Assembly: GCA_963204785.1 (NCBI GenBank)
Contig: CAUJHG010000062.1
Span: forward strand, 1 to 64,000
Direction: 5' to 3'
Length of the DNA stretch: 64,000 nt
Source: Pseudomonadota bacterium
GTDB taxonomy: Bacteria > Pseudomonadota > Gammaproteobacteria > Burkholderiales > Burkholderiaceae_E
Part shown: positions 27,402-36,545 of the stretch, piece by piece
Layout of the letters: each line of letters begins with the position of its first letter
Numbering within the stretch: position 1 is the stretch's first letter
The notes under the pieces: generated by a model
Database searches by the model: none
Told to the model about the DNA's origin: nothing
Seen by the model: only the letters and a program-made list of their open reading frames with translations
Translations under genes and position numbers: made by a program

Positions 27402-28799
27402 TCAGCGAGGCTGCGGCCAGGGGCGCTGTGGCGGGCGCAGCAGCTCGAGCAGCCGCGACAGGCGCAGCACGCCGAGATCGTCGAAGCGTTGCCCGATCAC
27501 CTGCACTCCGATGGGCAGACCGTCGGCGGTCCAGTTCCAGTTCACCGACGCGGCAGGCTGTTCGCTGAAGTTGTAGGCGACCGTGAACGCGATGTGCGGC
27601 AAGGCGTCGTGCGGATCGCTCCCGGGTGAAGGGATGCCCGCCTCGTAGGCCGGGATCGGCGAGGTGGGGCTGATGACGAAGTCGTGGCGCCCGACCGCGC
27701 GCACCGCCGCCTCGCGCATCTCCATCAGCTGCGTGTAGGCGGCCATCACCTGGCCGCCGGTGAAGCCCTGCGAGCGCCAGGTGCACCACTCGACGATGAA
27801 GGGCAGCACCTTCGCACGTTGCCCGGGAGGCATCGCAGCGACGTCGTTTCCCGAGCGCGCCTCGAAGAAGACCCTGAACCCCTCGAGCATCTGCGGGCTC
27901 AGGAAGGAAGGCATGGGCTCGACGATGGCTCCCGCGGCAGCGAGCGCGCGCGCCGCGTCGGCGGCAACGGCGGCCACTTCCGGGTGGACCGGCAGCCCCA
28001 CCCCCATGTCCGGCAGGAAGCCGATGCGCAGGCCCTTCAGCTCGAGCCCCTCGAGCGCCGCAGCGTAGTCGACCGGCGCCCAGGGCAGCGACATGAAGTC
28101 GCGCGGATCGGGACGGGAAAGCACCTCCATCAGCATCGCCGAGTCGCGCACCGTACGCGTCATCGGCCCGGCCACCCGCCCCATGTAGGGTGGATGGATC
28201 GGGATGCGCCCGAGGCTGGGCTTGAGCGCGAAAATGCCGCAGTGCGTCGCGGGCAGCCGCACCGAGCCGCCGATGTCCGTGCCCAGGTGCAGCGGGCCGT
28301 AGCCGGCCGCGCAGGCGGCAGCGGCCCCGGAGGACGAGCCCGACGGGTTGCGATCGAGCCGCCAGGGGTTGCGGGTGATGCCGTGGATCGAGGACAGGCC
28401 CGAGGACAGCATCCCGAAGTCGGGCATCGTCGTCTTGCCCAGGATCACGCAGCCGGCCTCGCGCACGCGCGCTGCGGGCGGTGCATCCGCCGGCTTCGGG
28501 GAGAGATCGGCTGCGGCGGTGCCCACCGGTGCGGGGTCGCCGCGCGTGTGGATGTTCTCCTTGATCGTGACCGGAATGCCGTCGAGCGGGGACAGCGGCC
28601 GGCCGCTTCGCCAGCGGTGCCCGGAAGCGCGCGCATCGGCCAGCGCCTGCTCGCGATGCAGCAGGTACATCGCGTTGATCGACGGCTCCCAGCGCTCGAT
28701 GTGCGCCAGCACCTCGGTGGCCACCTCCACCGGCGAGACCTGCGCCTTCGCGTAGGCCTCGGAGAGTTCGGCAGCGTCCAGGCGATGCAGCTCGGTCAT
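27402..28799 (-). CDS. Amidase (amidase signature family)
   Basis: A 465-residue hydrolase of amides with the Ser-cisSer-Lys triad: Lys in GIPVTIKENIHTRG, the cis-Ser in NPSGSSSGAAAA and the nucleophile in GTDIGGSVRLPA. Length and layout are normal for the amidase signature family, which includes GatA-like and aryl/aliphatic amidases. The absence of gatB/gatC neighbours argues against tRNA amidation. ATG 28799 overlaps the upstream P1 peptidase stop by four bases, so the two are translationally coupled and probably work in the same catabolic step. Cytoplasmic. Confidence 0.93.
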   Translation of the reverse strand: MTELHRLDAAELSEAYAKAQVSPVEVATEVLAHIERWEPSINAMYLLHREQALADARASGHRWRSGRPLSPLDGIPVTIKENIHTRGDPAPVGTAAADLSPKPADAPPAARVREAGCVILGKTTMPDFGMLSSGLSSIHGITRNPWRLDRNPSGSSSGAAAACAAGYGPLHLGTDIGGSVRLPATHCGIFALKPSLGRIPIHPPYMGRVAGPMTRTVRDSAMLMEVLSRPDPRDFMSLPWAPVDYAAALEGLELKGLRIGFLPDMGVGLPVHPEVAAVAADAARALAAAGAIVEPMPSFLSPQMLEGFRVFFEARSGNDVAAMPPGQRAKVLPFIVEWCTWRSQGFTGGQVMAAYTQLMEMREAAVRAVGRHDFVISPTSPIPAYEAGIPSPGSDPHDALPHIAFTVAYNFSEQPAASVNWNWTADGLPIGVQVIGQRFDDLGVLRLSRLLELLRPPQRPWPQPR

Positions 28800-29866
28800 G
28801 GGCCGGTTCCGGTCGAGTGGATCGATGCGATGCGCGCGTCGATCCAGCCGAGCTCGCGCGCCGAAGGCAGGCGCAGCCCGGGTAGGTCGATGCCGCTGGC
28901 GTTGACGATTCCGCGCAGCACCGCAGCGGCAGTCACGCACGCGGCGGCCACGCCCAGCACCGTGGGATCGGCGCGCACGCCCGTCGCGCCCGTGGCCAGG
29001 GCGAAGATCGTGTCGCCGTCGTAGAGCGTGTGCACCGGGTCGATGCTGCGCGCGAGACCATCGTGCGCGAGCTGGGCGAGCTTGCGCGCCTGCGCCTTGT
29101 CGAGCACCGCATCGGTGGCGACCAGGCCGATGGTGGTGGCCGCACCCGGCGAGGCGACCGGCGCCGAGGCTGCCGGCCACTGCCCGCGCAGCATCGCGTC
29201 GGCGGTGCGCAGGGGCGCGAGACCGTCGGGCGTGCGGGCGCCGGCAAGCACACGGCCGCTCTCGGGATCGACCACGTCGCCGACCGCGTTGACCGCGACG
29301 ATCGCACCGACGGTGACCGCGCCCACGCGCAGCGACGCGCTGCCGATCCCCCCCTTCATCGCGCGCTCGACCCCGAAGAGCTTGCCGACCGTGGCCCCCG
29401 CGCCTGCGCCCACCGAACCCTGGGCGGGCGCGTGCGCATGCGCGGCCTCGCAGGCGGCATACCCCGCCTGCGCGTCCGGGCGCACGCGCGGGTCGCCCAC
29501 GAGCAGATCGAAGAGGATCGCCGCCGGCACGATCGGCACGCGCGCAGGCCCCACCATCAGGCCGATTCCACGCTCCTCGAGCCAGCGCACCACCCCGCCG
29601 GCGGCGTCCAGGCCGAAGGCGCTGCCCCCCGAGAGCAGCACCGCGTGCACCTGCTCGACCAGGTTGCCGGGTTCGAGCAGGTCGGTCTCGCGGGTTCCGG
29701 GGGCGGCGCCCCGCACGTCCACGCCTGCGACCGCCCCCTCCTCGGCGAGGATCACGGTGCAGCCCGTGGGGCGACGCGCGTCGGTGAAGTGGCCGACACG
29801 GAGCCCGCGCACGTCGGTCACCGAACTGCCCGGCAGGGGCTGGATGCGGTCGGACTGGTCGATCAT
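28796..29866 (-). CDS. P1 family peptidase (DmpA/L-aminopeptidase-D-esterase type)
   Basis: A 356-residue member of peptidase family S58 (P1), N-terminal-nucleophile enzymes that self-cleave and act as aminopeptidases or amidases on small peptides, including D- and beta-peptides in characterised members. Family blocks: LRVGHFTDARRPTGCTVILA, VLLSGGSAFGLDAAGGVVRW, KGGIGSASLRVGAVTVGAIV and VNAVGDVVDPESG. ATG 29866 chosen because homology starts at ITDV-like SSVTDVRGLRVG soon after. First gene of a pair with the amidase. Confidence 0.92.
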   Translation of the reverse strand: MIDQSDRIQPLPGSSVTDVRGLRVGHFTDARRPTGCTVILAEEGAVAGVDVRGAAPGTRETDLLEPGNLVEQVHAVLLSGGSAFGLDAAGGVVRWLEERGIGLMVGPARVPIVPAAILFDLLVGDPRVRPDAQAGYAACEAAHAHAPAQGSVGAGAGATVGKLFGVERAMKGGIGSASLRVGAVTVGAIVAVNAVGDVVDPESGRVLAGARTPDGLAPLRTADAMLRGQWPAASAPVASPGAATTIGLVATDAVLDKAQARKLAQLAHDGLARSIDPVHTLYDGDTIFALATGATGVRADPTVLGVAAACVTAAAVLRGIVNASGIDLPGLRLPSARELGWIDARIASIHSTGTGP

Positions 29867-29957
29867 CCGATCAGGGTACCGCAGACCGGGCCCGCGGCGC
29901 CGCGCCGGCGCGCGCACGCCCGCGAGGAAGCGGACCGGAGCCTGTCGCCGGAGCCGC

Positions 29958-29963
29958 TATGAT
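29958..29963 (+). promoter_or_regulatory. Candidate -10 box of the SDR-CMD-quinone reductase operon
   Basis: TATGAT, five of six matches to the consensus, ends 31 bases before ATG 29995. No good -35 at 17 bases. Confidence 0.35.
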
Positions 29964-29994
29964 CGTCCGACATCCAACCCGAGGAGGACCCGAA

Positions 29995-30771
29995 ATGTCT
30001 CTGTTCGATCTGAAGGGCAAGGTCGCGGTGATCACTGGCGCGAGCCGCGGCATCGGGCGCGCGATCGCCGAGCGCCTGGCCGAGCACGGCGCGAAGGTCG
30101 TGATTTCGAGCCGCAAGCTCGACGCCTGCGAGGAGGTCGCCTCGGCGATCCGGGCCAGGGGCGGCGAGGCGGTGGCGCGCGCCTGCCACATCGGGCGCAA
30201 GGAGGAACTGCAGGCGCTCGTGGACGCGACCAACGCCCAGTGGGGCCACATCGACATCCTGGTGTGCAATGCCGCGGTCAACCCCTTCTTCGGACGCTCG
30301 GTCGACATGCCCGACGAGGCCTACGACCGCATCATGAACAGCAACGTGCGCAGCAACTTCTGGCTGTGCAACATGGTCGCGCCCCAGATGGCCGCGCGAA
30401 AGGACGGAGCGATCATCATCGTCTCGTCGATCGGCGGCTTCCAGGGATCGAACCAGCTCGGCGTCTACTGCATCTCGAAGGCGGCCGACATGCAGCTTGC
30501 GCGCAACCTCGCGATCGAATGGGGGGCGGACAACGTGCGCGCCAACTGCATCGCTCCCGGGCTGATCCGCACCGACTTCGCCCGTGCGCTGTGGGAGAAC
30601 CCCGTGATCCTGGCCAAGGCGGTCGAGACCGCGCCGCTGCAGCGCATCGGCGAACCCGACGAGATCGCCGGCGCCGCGGTCTTCCTCGCATCGAAGGCCG
30701 GCAGCTTCATGACCGGGCAGACCATGGTGATCGACGGCGGGCGCCTGGCAGGGTCCCCGCGCGGCGAGTGA
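29995..30771 (+). CDS. Short-chain dehydrogenase/reductase
   Basis: A 258-residue classical SDR with TGASRGIG (15-22), the NAA variant of the NAG motif in LVCNAAVNPF, and YCISK as the Tyr-Lys pair. GAGGAGG lies upstream of the ATG at good spacing. It is the first of three same-strand genes (SDR, CMD family, quinone-reductase-like) ending at 32224, with 29 bases and then a 4-base overlap between them. The C-terminal MTGQTMVIDGG is typical of 3-oxoacyl-ACP reductase-like members. Confidence 0.92.
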   Translation: MSLFDLKGKVAVITGASRGIGRAIAERLAEHGAKVVISSRKLDACEEVASAIRARGGEAVARACHIGRKEELQALVDATNAQWGHIDILVCNAAVNPFFGRSVDMPDEAYDRIMNSNVRSNFWLCNMVAPQMAARKDGAIIIVSSIGGFQGSNQLGVYCISKAADMQLARNLAIEWGADNVRANCIAPGLIRTDFARALWENPVILAKAVETAPLQRIGEPDEIAGAAVFLASKAGSFMTGQTMVIDGGRLAGSPRGE

Positions 30772-30800
30772 GCGGCGCAGCACAGCCCGGGAGCACAGCA

Positions 30801-31199
30801 GTGAACGAAGACAGGAAATCGGAGGCCTGGCGCCGCGGCTACGAGGCGCGCTGCCGCGTGCTCGGCGAGGCCTACGTCGAAAAGGCGTTCGCCGGCGCCG
30901 ACGACTTCACCCGCGACCTGCAGGACTATGTGACCGAGCACGCATGGGGCGCGTCCTGGGCCCGCCCGGGTCTGGACTTCCGCATCCGGAGCATGCTGAA
31001 CCTGGCCATGCTCACCGCCCTGAACCGGCCGCACGAGTTCGAGATCCACCTGCGCGGAGCGATCCGCAACGGGGTCACGCGCAACGAGGTCAAGGAGATC
31101 CTGCTGCAGGCCGCGGTGTACTGCGGCGCGCCGGCCGCGCTCGACAGCTACAGGATCGCAGCGCGGATCTTCGCGCAGACTGAGGACGAGGGACGATGA
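30801..31199 (+). CDS. Carboxymuconolactone decarboxylase family protein
   Basis: A 132-residue CMD-like (AhpD-fold) protein, GTG start at 30801. The conserved tail is clear: RSMLNLAMLTALNRPHEFEI, then HLRGAIRNGVTRNEVKEILL and YCGAPAALDSYRIA, with a Cys in the YCG motif. The family includes the pca-pathway 4-carboxymuconolactone decarboxylase and many others, so the precise reaction is open. It overlaps the next gene by ATGA, implying coupling. Confidence 0.9.
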   Translation: MNEDRKSEAWRRGYEARCRVLGEAYVEKAFAGADDFTRDLQDYVTEHAWGASWARPGLDFRIRSMLNLAMLTALNRPHEFEIHLRGAIRNGVTRNEVKEILLQAAVYCGAPAALDSYRIAARIFAQTEDEGR

Positions 31200-32224
31200 G
31201 CTCCACCACCCGCGCCGATGCCGGCGGCGTCGTGACGGACACCTACCGGGCGCTGGTCTGCGAGCGCCTCAGCGAAGACCTCTCCGGCGTGGCGGTGCGA
31301 TCGCTGCCCTGCGTGGCGCCGGGTCCGGGCGAGGTCCTGGTCCGGCTGCACGCAGCATCGGTGAACTTCCCCGACCTGCTGATGACCCGGGGCCTGTACC
31401 AGTTCCGCCCGGACCCTCCCTTCGTGCTGGGCCTGGAGGCTGCCGGCGTGATCGCGGTGCTCGGCGCCGGCGTCACCGGCATGCAGGTCGGCGATCGTGT
31501 CCTGGTCGGCCAGAAGACCGGCTGCTACGCACAGCAGATCGTGCTGCCGTCCAGCGGCGTGCGCCCGCTGCCGGCGGGGATGGACTTCGCCCAGGGCGCA
31601 GCCTTCAGGGCCGCCGCGATCACCGCCTATGTGTCGCTGGTGCGCAAGGGCACGCTGGCCGCCGGCGAGACCCTGCTGGTGCACGGCGCCTCGGGCGGGG
31701 TCGGAATGGCGTCGGTCCAGCTCGGCCGCCATCTGGGCGCGCGGGTGATCGCCACGGGAACTTCCGACGAGAAGCTCGCAGTGGTGCGCGAGCAGGGAGC
31801 GCACGAGGTGATCAACCTGCGTCGCGAGAGCCTGCGCGACCGGGTCAGGGAGCTCACCGCAGGACGCGGCGCCGACGTGATCTTCGACCCGATCGGCGGC
31901 GACGTCTTCGACGAATCCACCCGCTGCATCGCCTGGGACGGCCGACTGCTGGTGGTCGGCTTCGTCAGTGGCCGCATCCCCACCATCGCCGCGAACATCC
32001 CGCTGATCAAGGGCTTCTCCGTGATCGGCGTGCGCGCCGGCGAGTACGGTCGCCGCAATCCCGCCAAGGGAGCGGAGAACATGGAGGCGATCGACCGCCT
32101 CGCGCGGGAGGGAGTGTTCCGGCCCTACATCGGCGCACGCTTTCCCCTGGAGCGTTCGCTCGATGCGCTGCGTCATGTCGCCGAGCGCAAGGTGCTGGGC
32201 AAGATCGTGATCGAGATGCCCTGA
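31196..32224 (+). CDS. NADPH:quinone oxidoreductase-like (MDR superfamily) protein
   Basis: A 342-residue medium-chain dehydrogenase/reductase lacking the zinc ligands, as in quinone oxidoreductases. Blocks: VLVRLHAASVNFPDLLMTRG, FVLGLEAAGVIAVLG and the NADPH-binding VHGASGGVGMASVQLG. The closing KVLGKIVIEMP is typical. Third gene of the SDR-CMD operon. A role in reducing an enoyl or quinone intermediate fits the context but is inferred. Confidence 0.92.
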   Translation: MSSTTRADAGGVVTDTYRALVCERLSEDLSGVAVRSLPCVAPGPGEVLVRLHAASVNFPDLLMTRGLYQFRPDPPFVLGLEAAGVIAVLGAGVTGMQVGDRVLVGQKTGCYAQQIVLPSSGVRPLPAGMDFAQGAAFRAAAITAYVSLVRKGTLAAGETLLVHGASGGVGMASVQLGRHLGARVIATGTSDEKLAVVREQGAHEVINLRRESLRDRVRELTAGRGADVIFDPIGGDVFDESTRCIAWDGRLLVVGFVSGRIPTIAANIPLIKGFSVIGVRAGEYGRRNPAKGAENMEAIDRLAREGVFRPYIGARFPLERSLDALRHVAERKVLGKIVIEMP

Positions 32225-32232
32225 GGCTGCGC

Positions 32233-32255
32233 GCGCGGCGCCTCAGGCGCCGCGC
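32233..32255. terminator. Bidirectional GC hairpin between convergent genes
   Basis: GCGCGGCGCC and GGCGCCGCGC form a perfect 10-bp stem whose 3-base loop, TCA, is exactly the stop codon of the left-reading PRPP-synthase-like gene. The stop of the right-reading quinone reductase is 8 bases away. There is no T-run. Confidence 0.5.
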
Positions 32256-33145
32256 AGGGCCTCGGCCAGGATCGGCGCGATCCGGATCCGGTTGGTCTCG
32301 TGGGGAATCGCGTCGGTGCTCCAGATGCGATGCACCCCTGCGGCGCGGATCACCTCGAGCGCATCTCCGGCAAACAGCGCGTGGGTGACTGCGACGTCCA
32401 CGCTGGCCGCGCCCGCGCCCAGGGCGAGCGCAGCGCAGCGCGCCAGCGTATGGCCGGTGCTGGCGATGTCGTCCACCAGCACGACGGCCCGGCCGTGCAT
32501 CGCCACCCCCTGCGGAAGTTCGATCTCCACCGCACGGTCGCCGAGCCGCAGCTTGCGGCAGACCGCGTGGGGAAGTCCGCCCTGCTGCGCGGCGGCGCGC
32601 ACCCACGGCAGCGACTCCTCGTCGGGGCCGAGGATCAGTGGCCGCATTCCCTGCGCGAGCACGAAGCGCCCGATCTCCGGCGCCGCCGTCAGCGCGACTG
32701 CGCGCGCCACGGGCACGGCCTGCGACAGCAGGTGCACCCGGTGCAGGTGCGGATCCACCGTGTAGACCGCGTCGAACAGCCCCGCCAGGAAGCGCCCGAC
32801 GATCCGCTGGCTGACCGCCTGCCCCGGCTCGAAGGCGATGTCCTGGCGCATGTAGCACAGGTAGGGGGCGACCAGGATGAGCTCGTGCGCGCCGAGTTCG
32901 CGCGCGGTCGCCGCCGCGAGCATCAGGGCGATCAGCTTGGCATCCGGATCGTGCAGCGAGGAGAACAGCACCACGCGCGCGGGCATTTCCACAGGCAGCG
33001 TGAGCCGGGATTCCCCGTCCGGGAAGCCGTGTCGACGAACCGGCTCGCAGGGCCAGCCGAGTTCGGCGGCGAAGTCGCGGGCTCCGCTCTCGGAGCCCGG
33101 CAGCGCGAGCACCAGCCCGGAGGTGTCGGCAGGCGCAGCGGCCAT
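32243..33145 (-). CDS. Ribose-phosphate pyrophosphokinase-like protein
   Basis: A 300-residue PRPP-synthase homologue. Family elements: HGFPDGESRL near the start, YLCYMRQDIAFEPGQAVSQR, DPHLHRVHLL and the PRPP-binding loop VVLVDDIASTGHT. A KLR segment follows at the position of the ATP-binding KxR. It is shorter and more divergent than housekeeping Prs, and resembles the archaeal-type branch. It starts 2 bases after the stop of the phosphorylase gene, so the two are surely co-transcribed. Role: making or interconverting PRPP or ribose bisphosphates in nucleotide salvage (inference). Confidence 0.88.
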   Translation of the reverse strand: MAAAPADTSGLVLALPGSESGARDFAAELGWPCEPVRRHGFPDGESRLTLPVEMPARVVLFSSLHDPDAKLIALMLAAATARELGAHELILVAPYLCYMRQDIAFEPGQAVSQRIVGRFLAGLFDAVYTVDPHLHRVHLLSQAVPVARAVALTAAPEIGRFVLAQGMRPLILGPDEESLPWVRAAAQQGGLPHAVCRKLRLGDRAVEIELPQGVAMHGRAVVLVDDIASTGHTLARCAALALGAGAASVDVAVTHALFAGDALEVIRAAGVHRIWSTDAIPHETNRIRIAPILAEALRGA

Positions 33146-33147
33146 GG

Positions 33148-34764
33148 TCAGAACTCTCCGAGAGCCTTCGGCACCGCGCCCGAATCGCCCAGCGAGAAGC
33201 CGGAGGATCGGTTGGCAAGCCTGGAGGCGAAGGCCAGGTCGGCAGGATAGTCGGCGTAGATCCGGTAGAGGATGTCGCCAGTCTCGACACGGTCGCCCAA
33301 CCTGCAGAAGACATCGACTCCCGCGCCCCGCACGCGCGGGGCCCCCGCAAGCCGGGCCACCCGCGCCAGTTGCAGGTTGTCGATCGCCACGACGACGCCG
33401 GGCTCGGCGGCGCGCACGTCCATCGTCAGCGCACCGAGCCTGCAGGGCTGACGGCGCCGTCCCTGCAGGTCGATGATCTCGTTCATCTTCTGCAGCGCCC
33501 TTCCGGAGTCGAGGATGTCGCGCGCGATCGGGAAGCCGTCGCCACCGCGCACGTCGGGGTCGAACTCGATCACCCGGCCCGCCAGGCGCAGCGCTTTCTG
33601 CCGCAGATCCGGAGGTGCACGCGGGTCGTTCTCGAGCACCTGCATCACGTCGCGCGCCTCCAGGATCGGGCCGATTCCCCGACCCACCGGCTGGCGACCG
33701 TCGGTGATCACCACGTCCAGCGTGATCCCGACGTGCCGGGCTACGTACTCGAAGAGCTTGCGCAGCCGCTGCGCCTCCGCGCTGGTGCGCACCTTCGCGG
33801 AGGGCCCCAGCGGAATGTCCAGCACCAGGTGGGTGGAACCTGCCGCGAGCTTCTTGGACAGGATCGACGCGACCATCTGCCCGGGCGAGTCGATCGACAG
33901 CGGCCGCTCGACCGCGATCAGCATGTCGTCGGCCGGCGAGAGCTCGGCCTGTCCGCCCCAGGTCAGGCAGCCGCGCAACTGGCGCGCGATCTCGGCCATC
34001 TGGTCGAAGGGCAGATCGACCTCGGTGAGCACCTCCATCGTGTCGGCAGTGCCGGCCGGCGAGGTGATCGCCCGGCTCGAGGTCTTCGGGATCAGCAGCC
34101 CGTGGGCGGCGACGATCGGCACCACCAGCATCGAGGTCCGGTTTCCCGGGATCCCGCCGATGCAGTGCTTGTCCACCACCAGGCGCTCGCGCCAGTCGAG
34201 CCTGCGGCCGAACGAGGCCATCGCCTCGGTCAGGTGCACCACCTCGTCGCGGTCCAGTTCGAACTGCGCACAGGCCACGACGAAGGCCGCGAGCTCGATC
34301 TTCGAGTAGCGCTTCTGGACGATGTCGCGCACGATGGCCAGGTAGTCGCCGCGCGCCAGGCGCTCGCCGCCGATCTTGTGGCGCAGTGCGTGCATCGAGG
34401 CCGGCGGCTCGGCGTGCGCGATCGAGGCCTGGCTGCCTTCGGCGAGCCCGAGCTGGGCAAAGGCCTGCTCCGAGAGCCCGAGCTCGTCGGAACCGACGAT
34501 CCGTTCGTCGTCGACGACGTTCAGGACCGCCGCCACCGTGCGACCATTGCCAGTCGGATCGTTGTTGGCCGAGATCTCGACCTTGGAGAGCGCCTGGAAA
34601 CCCTCGGCGGACACGATGGCGCAGTCGCGGTGCAGGTAGGCGACGTTCTCCCGGTAGGTGTCGATGCCTACCCGGCGCACCGCGAGCCGCGGGGCCTGGG
34701 GCGCAGGGCGCGCAGCTTCGGGGGTCGGGGGCGGCACGGCCGCATGCGATTCGGAGGCACTCAT
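33148..34764 (-). CDS. Thymidine/AMP phosphorylase family protein (type 2, AMP-phosphorylase-like)
   Basis: A 538-residue nucleoside/nucleotide phosphorylase. The N-terminal extra domain (about residues 25-105, [20 protein letters not shown]) and the family signature [20 protein letters not shown] mark the 'putative thymidine phosphorylase type 2' group related to archaeal AMP phosphorylase. The latter releases the base from AMP and leaves ribose-1,5-bisphosphate. [20 protein letters not shown] and [16 protein letters not shown] are also conserved. First gene of a two-gene operon with a PRPP-synthase homologue. Whether it uses AMP or a nucleoside cannot be read here. Confidence 0.9.
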   Translation of the reverse strand: MSASESHAAVPPPTPEAARPAPQAPRLAVRRVGIDTYRENVAYLHRDCAIVSAEGFQALSKVEISANNDPTGNGRTVAAVLNVVDDERIVGSDELGLSEQAFAQLGLAEGSQASIAHAEPPASMHALRHKIGGERLARGDYLAIVRDIVQKRYSKIELAAFVVACAQFELDRDEVVHLTEAMASFGRRLDWRERLVVDKHCIGGIPGNRTSMLVVPIVAAHGLLIPKTSSRAITSPAGTADTMEVLTEVDLPFDQMAEIARQLRGCLTWGGQAELSPADDMLIAVERPLSIDSPGQMVASILSKKLAAGSTHLVLDIPLGPSAKVRTSAEAQRLRKLFEYVARHVGITLDVVITDGRQPVGRGIGPILEARDVMQVLENDPRAPPDLRQKALRLAGRVIEFDPDVRGGDGFPIARDILDSGRALQKMNEIIDLQGRRRQPCRLGALTMDVRAAEPGVVVAIDNLQLARVARLAGAPRVRGAGVDVFCRLGDRVETGDILYRIYADYPADLAFASRLANRSSGFSLGDSGAVPKALGEF

Positions 34765-34865
34765 GGTCTGGGCGCGGGGCGCGCCTCGATCACTGGGACA
34801 CAGGCGAAGCTTACTTCACACCCCCGCCGGGCCGACCGGCAGCCGCGTTGCGAGCGACCATCGAA

Positions 34866-36452
34866 ATGACCGTTCTTCCCGTCATCGAAACCGGTGACCA
34901 TCGAATCGACGCCCTGACCGGAGCCATGCGCTGGGCCGCCACGGGCCCGCTGGTGCTCAGCTACAGCTTCCCTGGCGCCGACAGCGTCTGGTCGCAGGCG
35001 GCGGGCGAGTACTCGAGGGTGAGCGCAAGCGACGAACCATGGAGCGGCCTGCAATCGCTGGGCGATCAGGACCGCGCCGCGGTGCGAACCGCCCTGGAGC
35101 GCTGGGCCGCAGTCGCGGACATCCGCTTCGTCGAGCTTCCCGACGACGGCACCGGACAGGGCACCTTGCGCATCGCCTGGACCGCTGCCGGGCTCACGGA
35201 GCAGTCGCACACCTACGAGATCGCCGACTCCGCCAAGGCCGCGGACGTCTGGCTGAACACCGACGCGCCCTGGGACGACGGCTTCGGACCTGGCAGCTAC
35301 GGACTGTCGACGCTGCTGCACGAGATCGGGCACGCGCTGGGCTTGTCCCATCCCTTCGAAGGGTCGGTGCAGTTGCCGGCCGCCGAAGCGGACTACGCCC
35401 ATTCGCTGATGAGCTACACCGCCTACGCCGGCTCCCCGGGATCCTGGGTCGACTTCGAGCCGACCACGCCGATGCTCTACGACATTCTGGCGGTCCAGCA
35501 CCTGTACGGCGCGAACACCAGCCACCACAGCGGCGACGACAGCTACGTCTACCGCCAGGGCGAGTCGTACTTCGAGACCCTCTGGGATGCCGGCGGCCAG
35601 GACACCATGATCTGGGAGGCGGACACGCAGGGCGCGCTGATCGACCTTCGGCCCGGCGCCTGGAGCCAGCTCGGCCAGGCGCGAACCTACTGGAGCTCCG
35701 ACTTCTCCGACTCCTGGCTGGACGCCAGCACCGTTGCGATCGCCTACGCAGTGCAGATCGAGAACGCGATCGGCGGCAATGCGGCGGATCGCCTGATCGG
35801 CAACGACGGCGACAACCGGCTCGAAGGCCGCGGCGGCAACGACTTCCTCGACGGGGGCGCCGGCAGCGACACCCTCGTCGGCGGCGCCGGTGACGATCGC
35901 CTGGAAGGCGGCGACGGCCTGGACTTCGCACTGTTCGCCGGGCCCGCGGCAGCGTACACGGCGCAGGCCGGCGCACCGGGCATCACGGTGTCCGGGCCCG
36001 ATGGCACGGACCTGCTCACCGGCGTCGAGCGACTGGTGTTCGACGATCTCGCCCTGGCGCTGGATCTCGACGGGGCGGCGGGTACAGCCTACCGGCTGTA
36101 TCAGGCCGCGTTCGGGCGGGAGCCCGATCTCCCCGGGCTTGGCTACTGGATCGACGTGCTCGACCGTGGCGCCGATCCTCTGCAGGTTGCCGCGGGCTTT
36201 CTGGGCAGCGCCGAATTCGCCCAGCGAGAAGGCGAGACCCTGGACGACGCATCCTTCCTGATCGTGCTCTACCGCAATGCCCTGGGGCGTGCGCCCGATC
36301 CCGTCGGCGAGGCCTACTGGACGCCCCTGCTCGAGGGCGGACTGACCACGCGGGCGCAGATGCTGATCGACTTCGCCAACTCCCCGGAGAGCAGCGAGAA
36401 CCTCGTTGCCCTGATCGGTTCGAGCTGCGAATACCTGCCCTGGGGAGGCTGA
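34866..36452 (+). CDS. M10-type metallopeptidase with RTX-like repeats and DUF4214 domain
   Basis: A 528-residue serralysin-like protein. The zinc site HEIGHALGLSH (His152, His156, His162) and Met-turn SLMSY (Met182) are complete. Glycine-rich calcium repeats follow around residues 300-350 (GGNDFLDGG, AGSDTLVGG, AGDDRLEGG), then two DUF4214-like units, from AYRLYQAAFGREPDLPG and LYRNALGRAPDPVG. No N-terminal signal peptide is visible, as expected for type I secretion. ATG 34866 has only a weak ribosome binding site. No type I secretion genes or inhibitor are in the window. Probably secreted protease. Confidence 0.88.
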   Translation: MTVLPVIETGDHRIDALTGAMRWAATGPLVLSYSFPGADSVWSQAAGEYSRVSASDEPWSGLQSLGDQDRAAVRTALERWAAVADIRFVELPDDGTGQGTLRIAWTAAGLTEQSHTYEIADSAKAADVWLNTDAPWDDGFGPGSYGLSTLLHEIGHALGLSHPFEGSVQLPAAEADYAHSLMSYTAYAGSPGSWVDFEPTTPMLYDILAVQHLYGANTSHHSGDDSYVYRQGESYFETLWDAGGQDTMIWEADTQGALIDLRPGAWSQLGQARTYWSSDFSDSWLDASTVAIAYAVQIENAIGGNAADRLIGNDGDNRLEGRGGNDFLDGGAGSDTLVGGAGDDRLEGGDGLDFALFAGPAAAYTAQAGAPGITVSGPDGTDLLTGVERLVFDDLALALDLDGAAGTAYRLYQAAFGREPDLPGLGYWIDVLDRGADPLQVAAGFLGSAEFAQREGETLDDASFLIVLYRNALGRAPDPVGEAYWTPLLEGGLTTRAQMLIDFANSPESSENLVALIGSSCEYLPWGG

Positions 36453-36545
36453 GACCACGCGTTGCGGCGCCGGGATCGACCGTCGCCAGGGACGGACAGA
36501 TCCGGCACTGCTCCCGAAGGCCGAACCAGACGATCGATCTGCGGC

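Noticed and set aside
27402..28799. GatA (glutamyl-tRNA amidotransferase) identity for the amidase
   Set aside because: No gatB or gatC beside it, and it is coupled to a peptidase gene instead.
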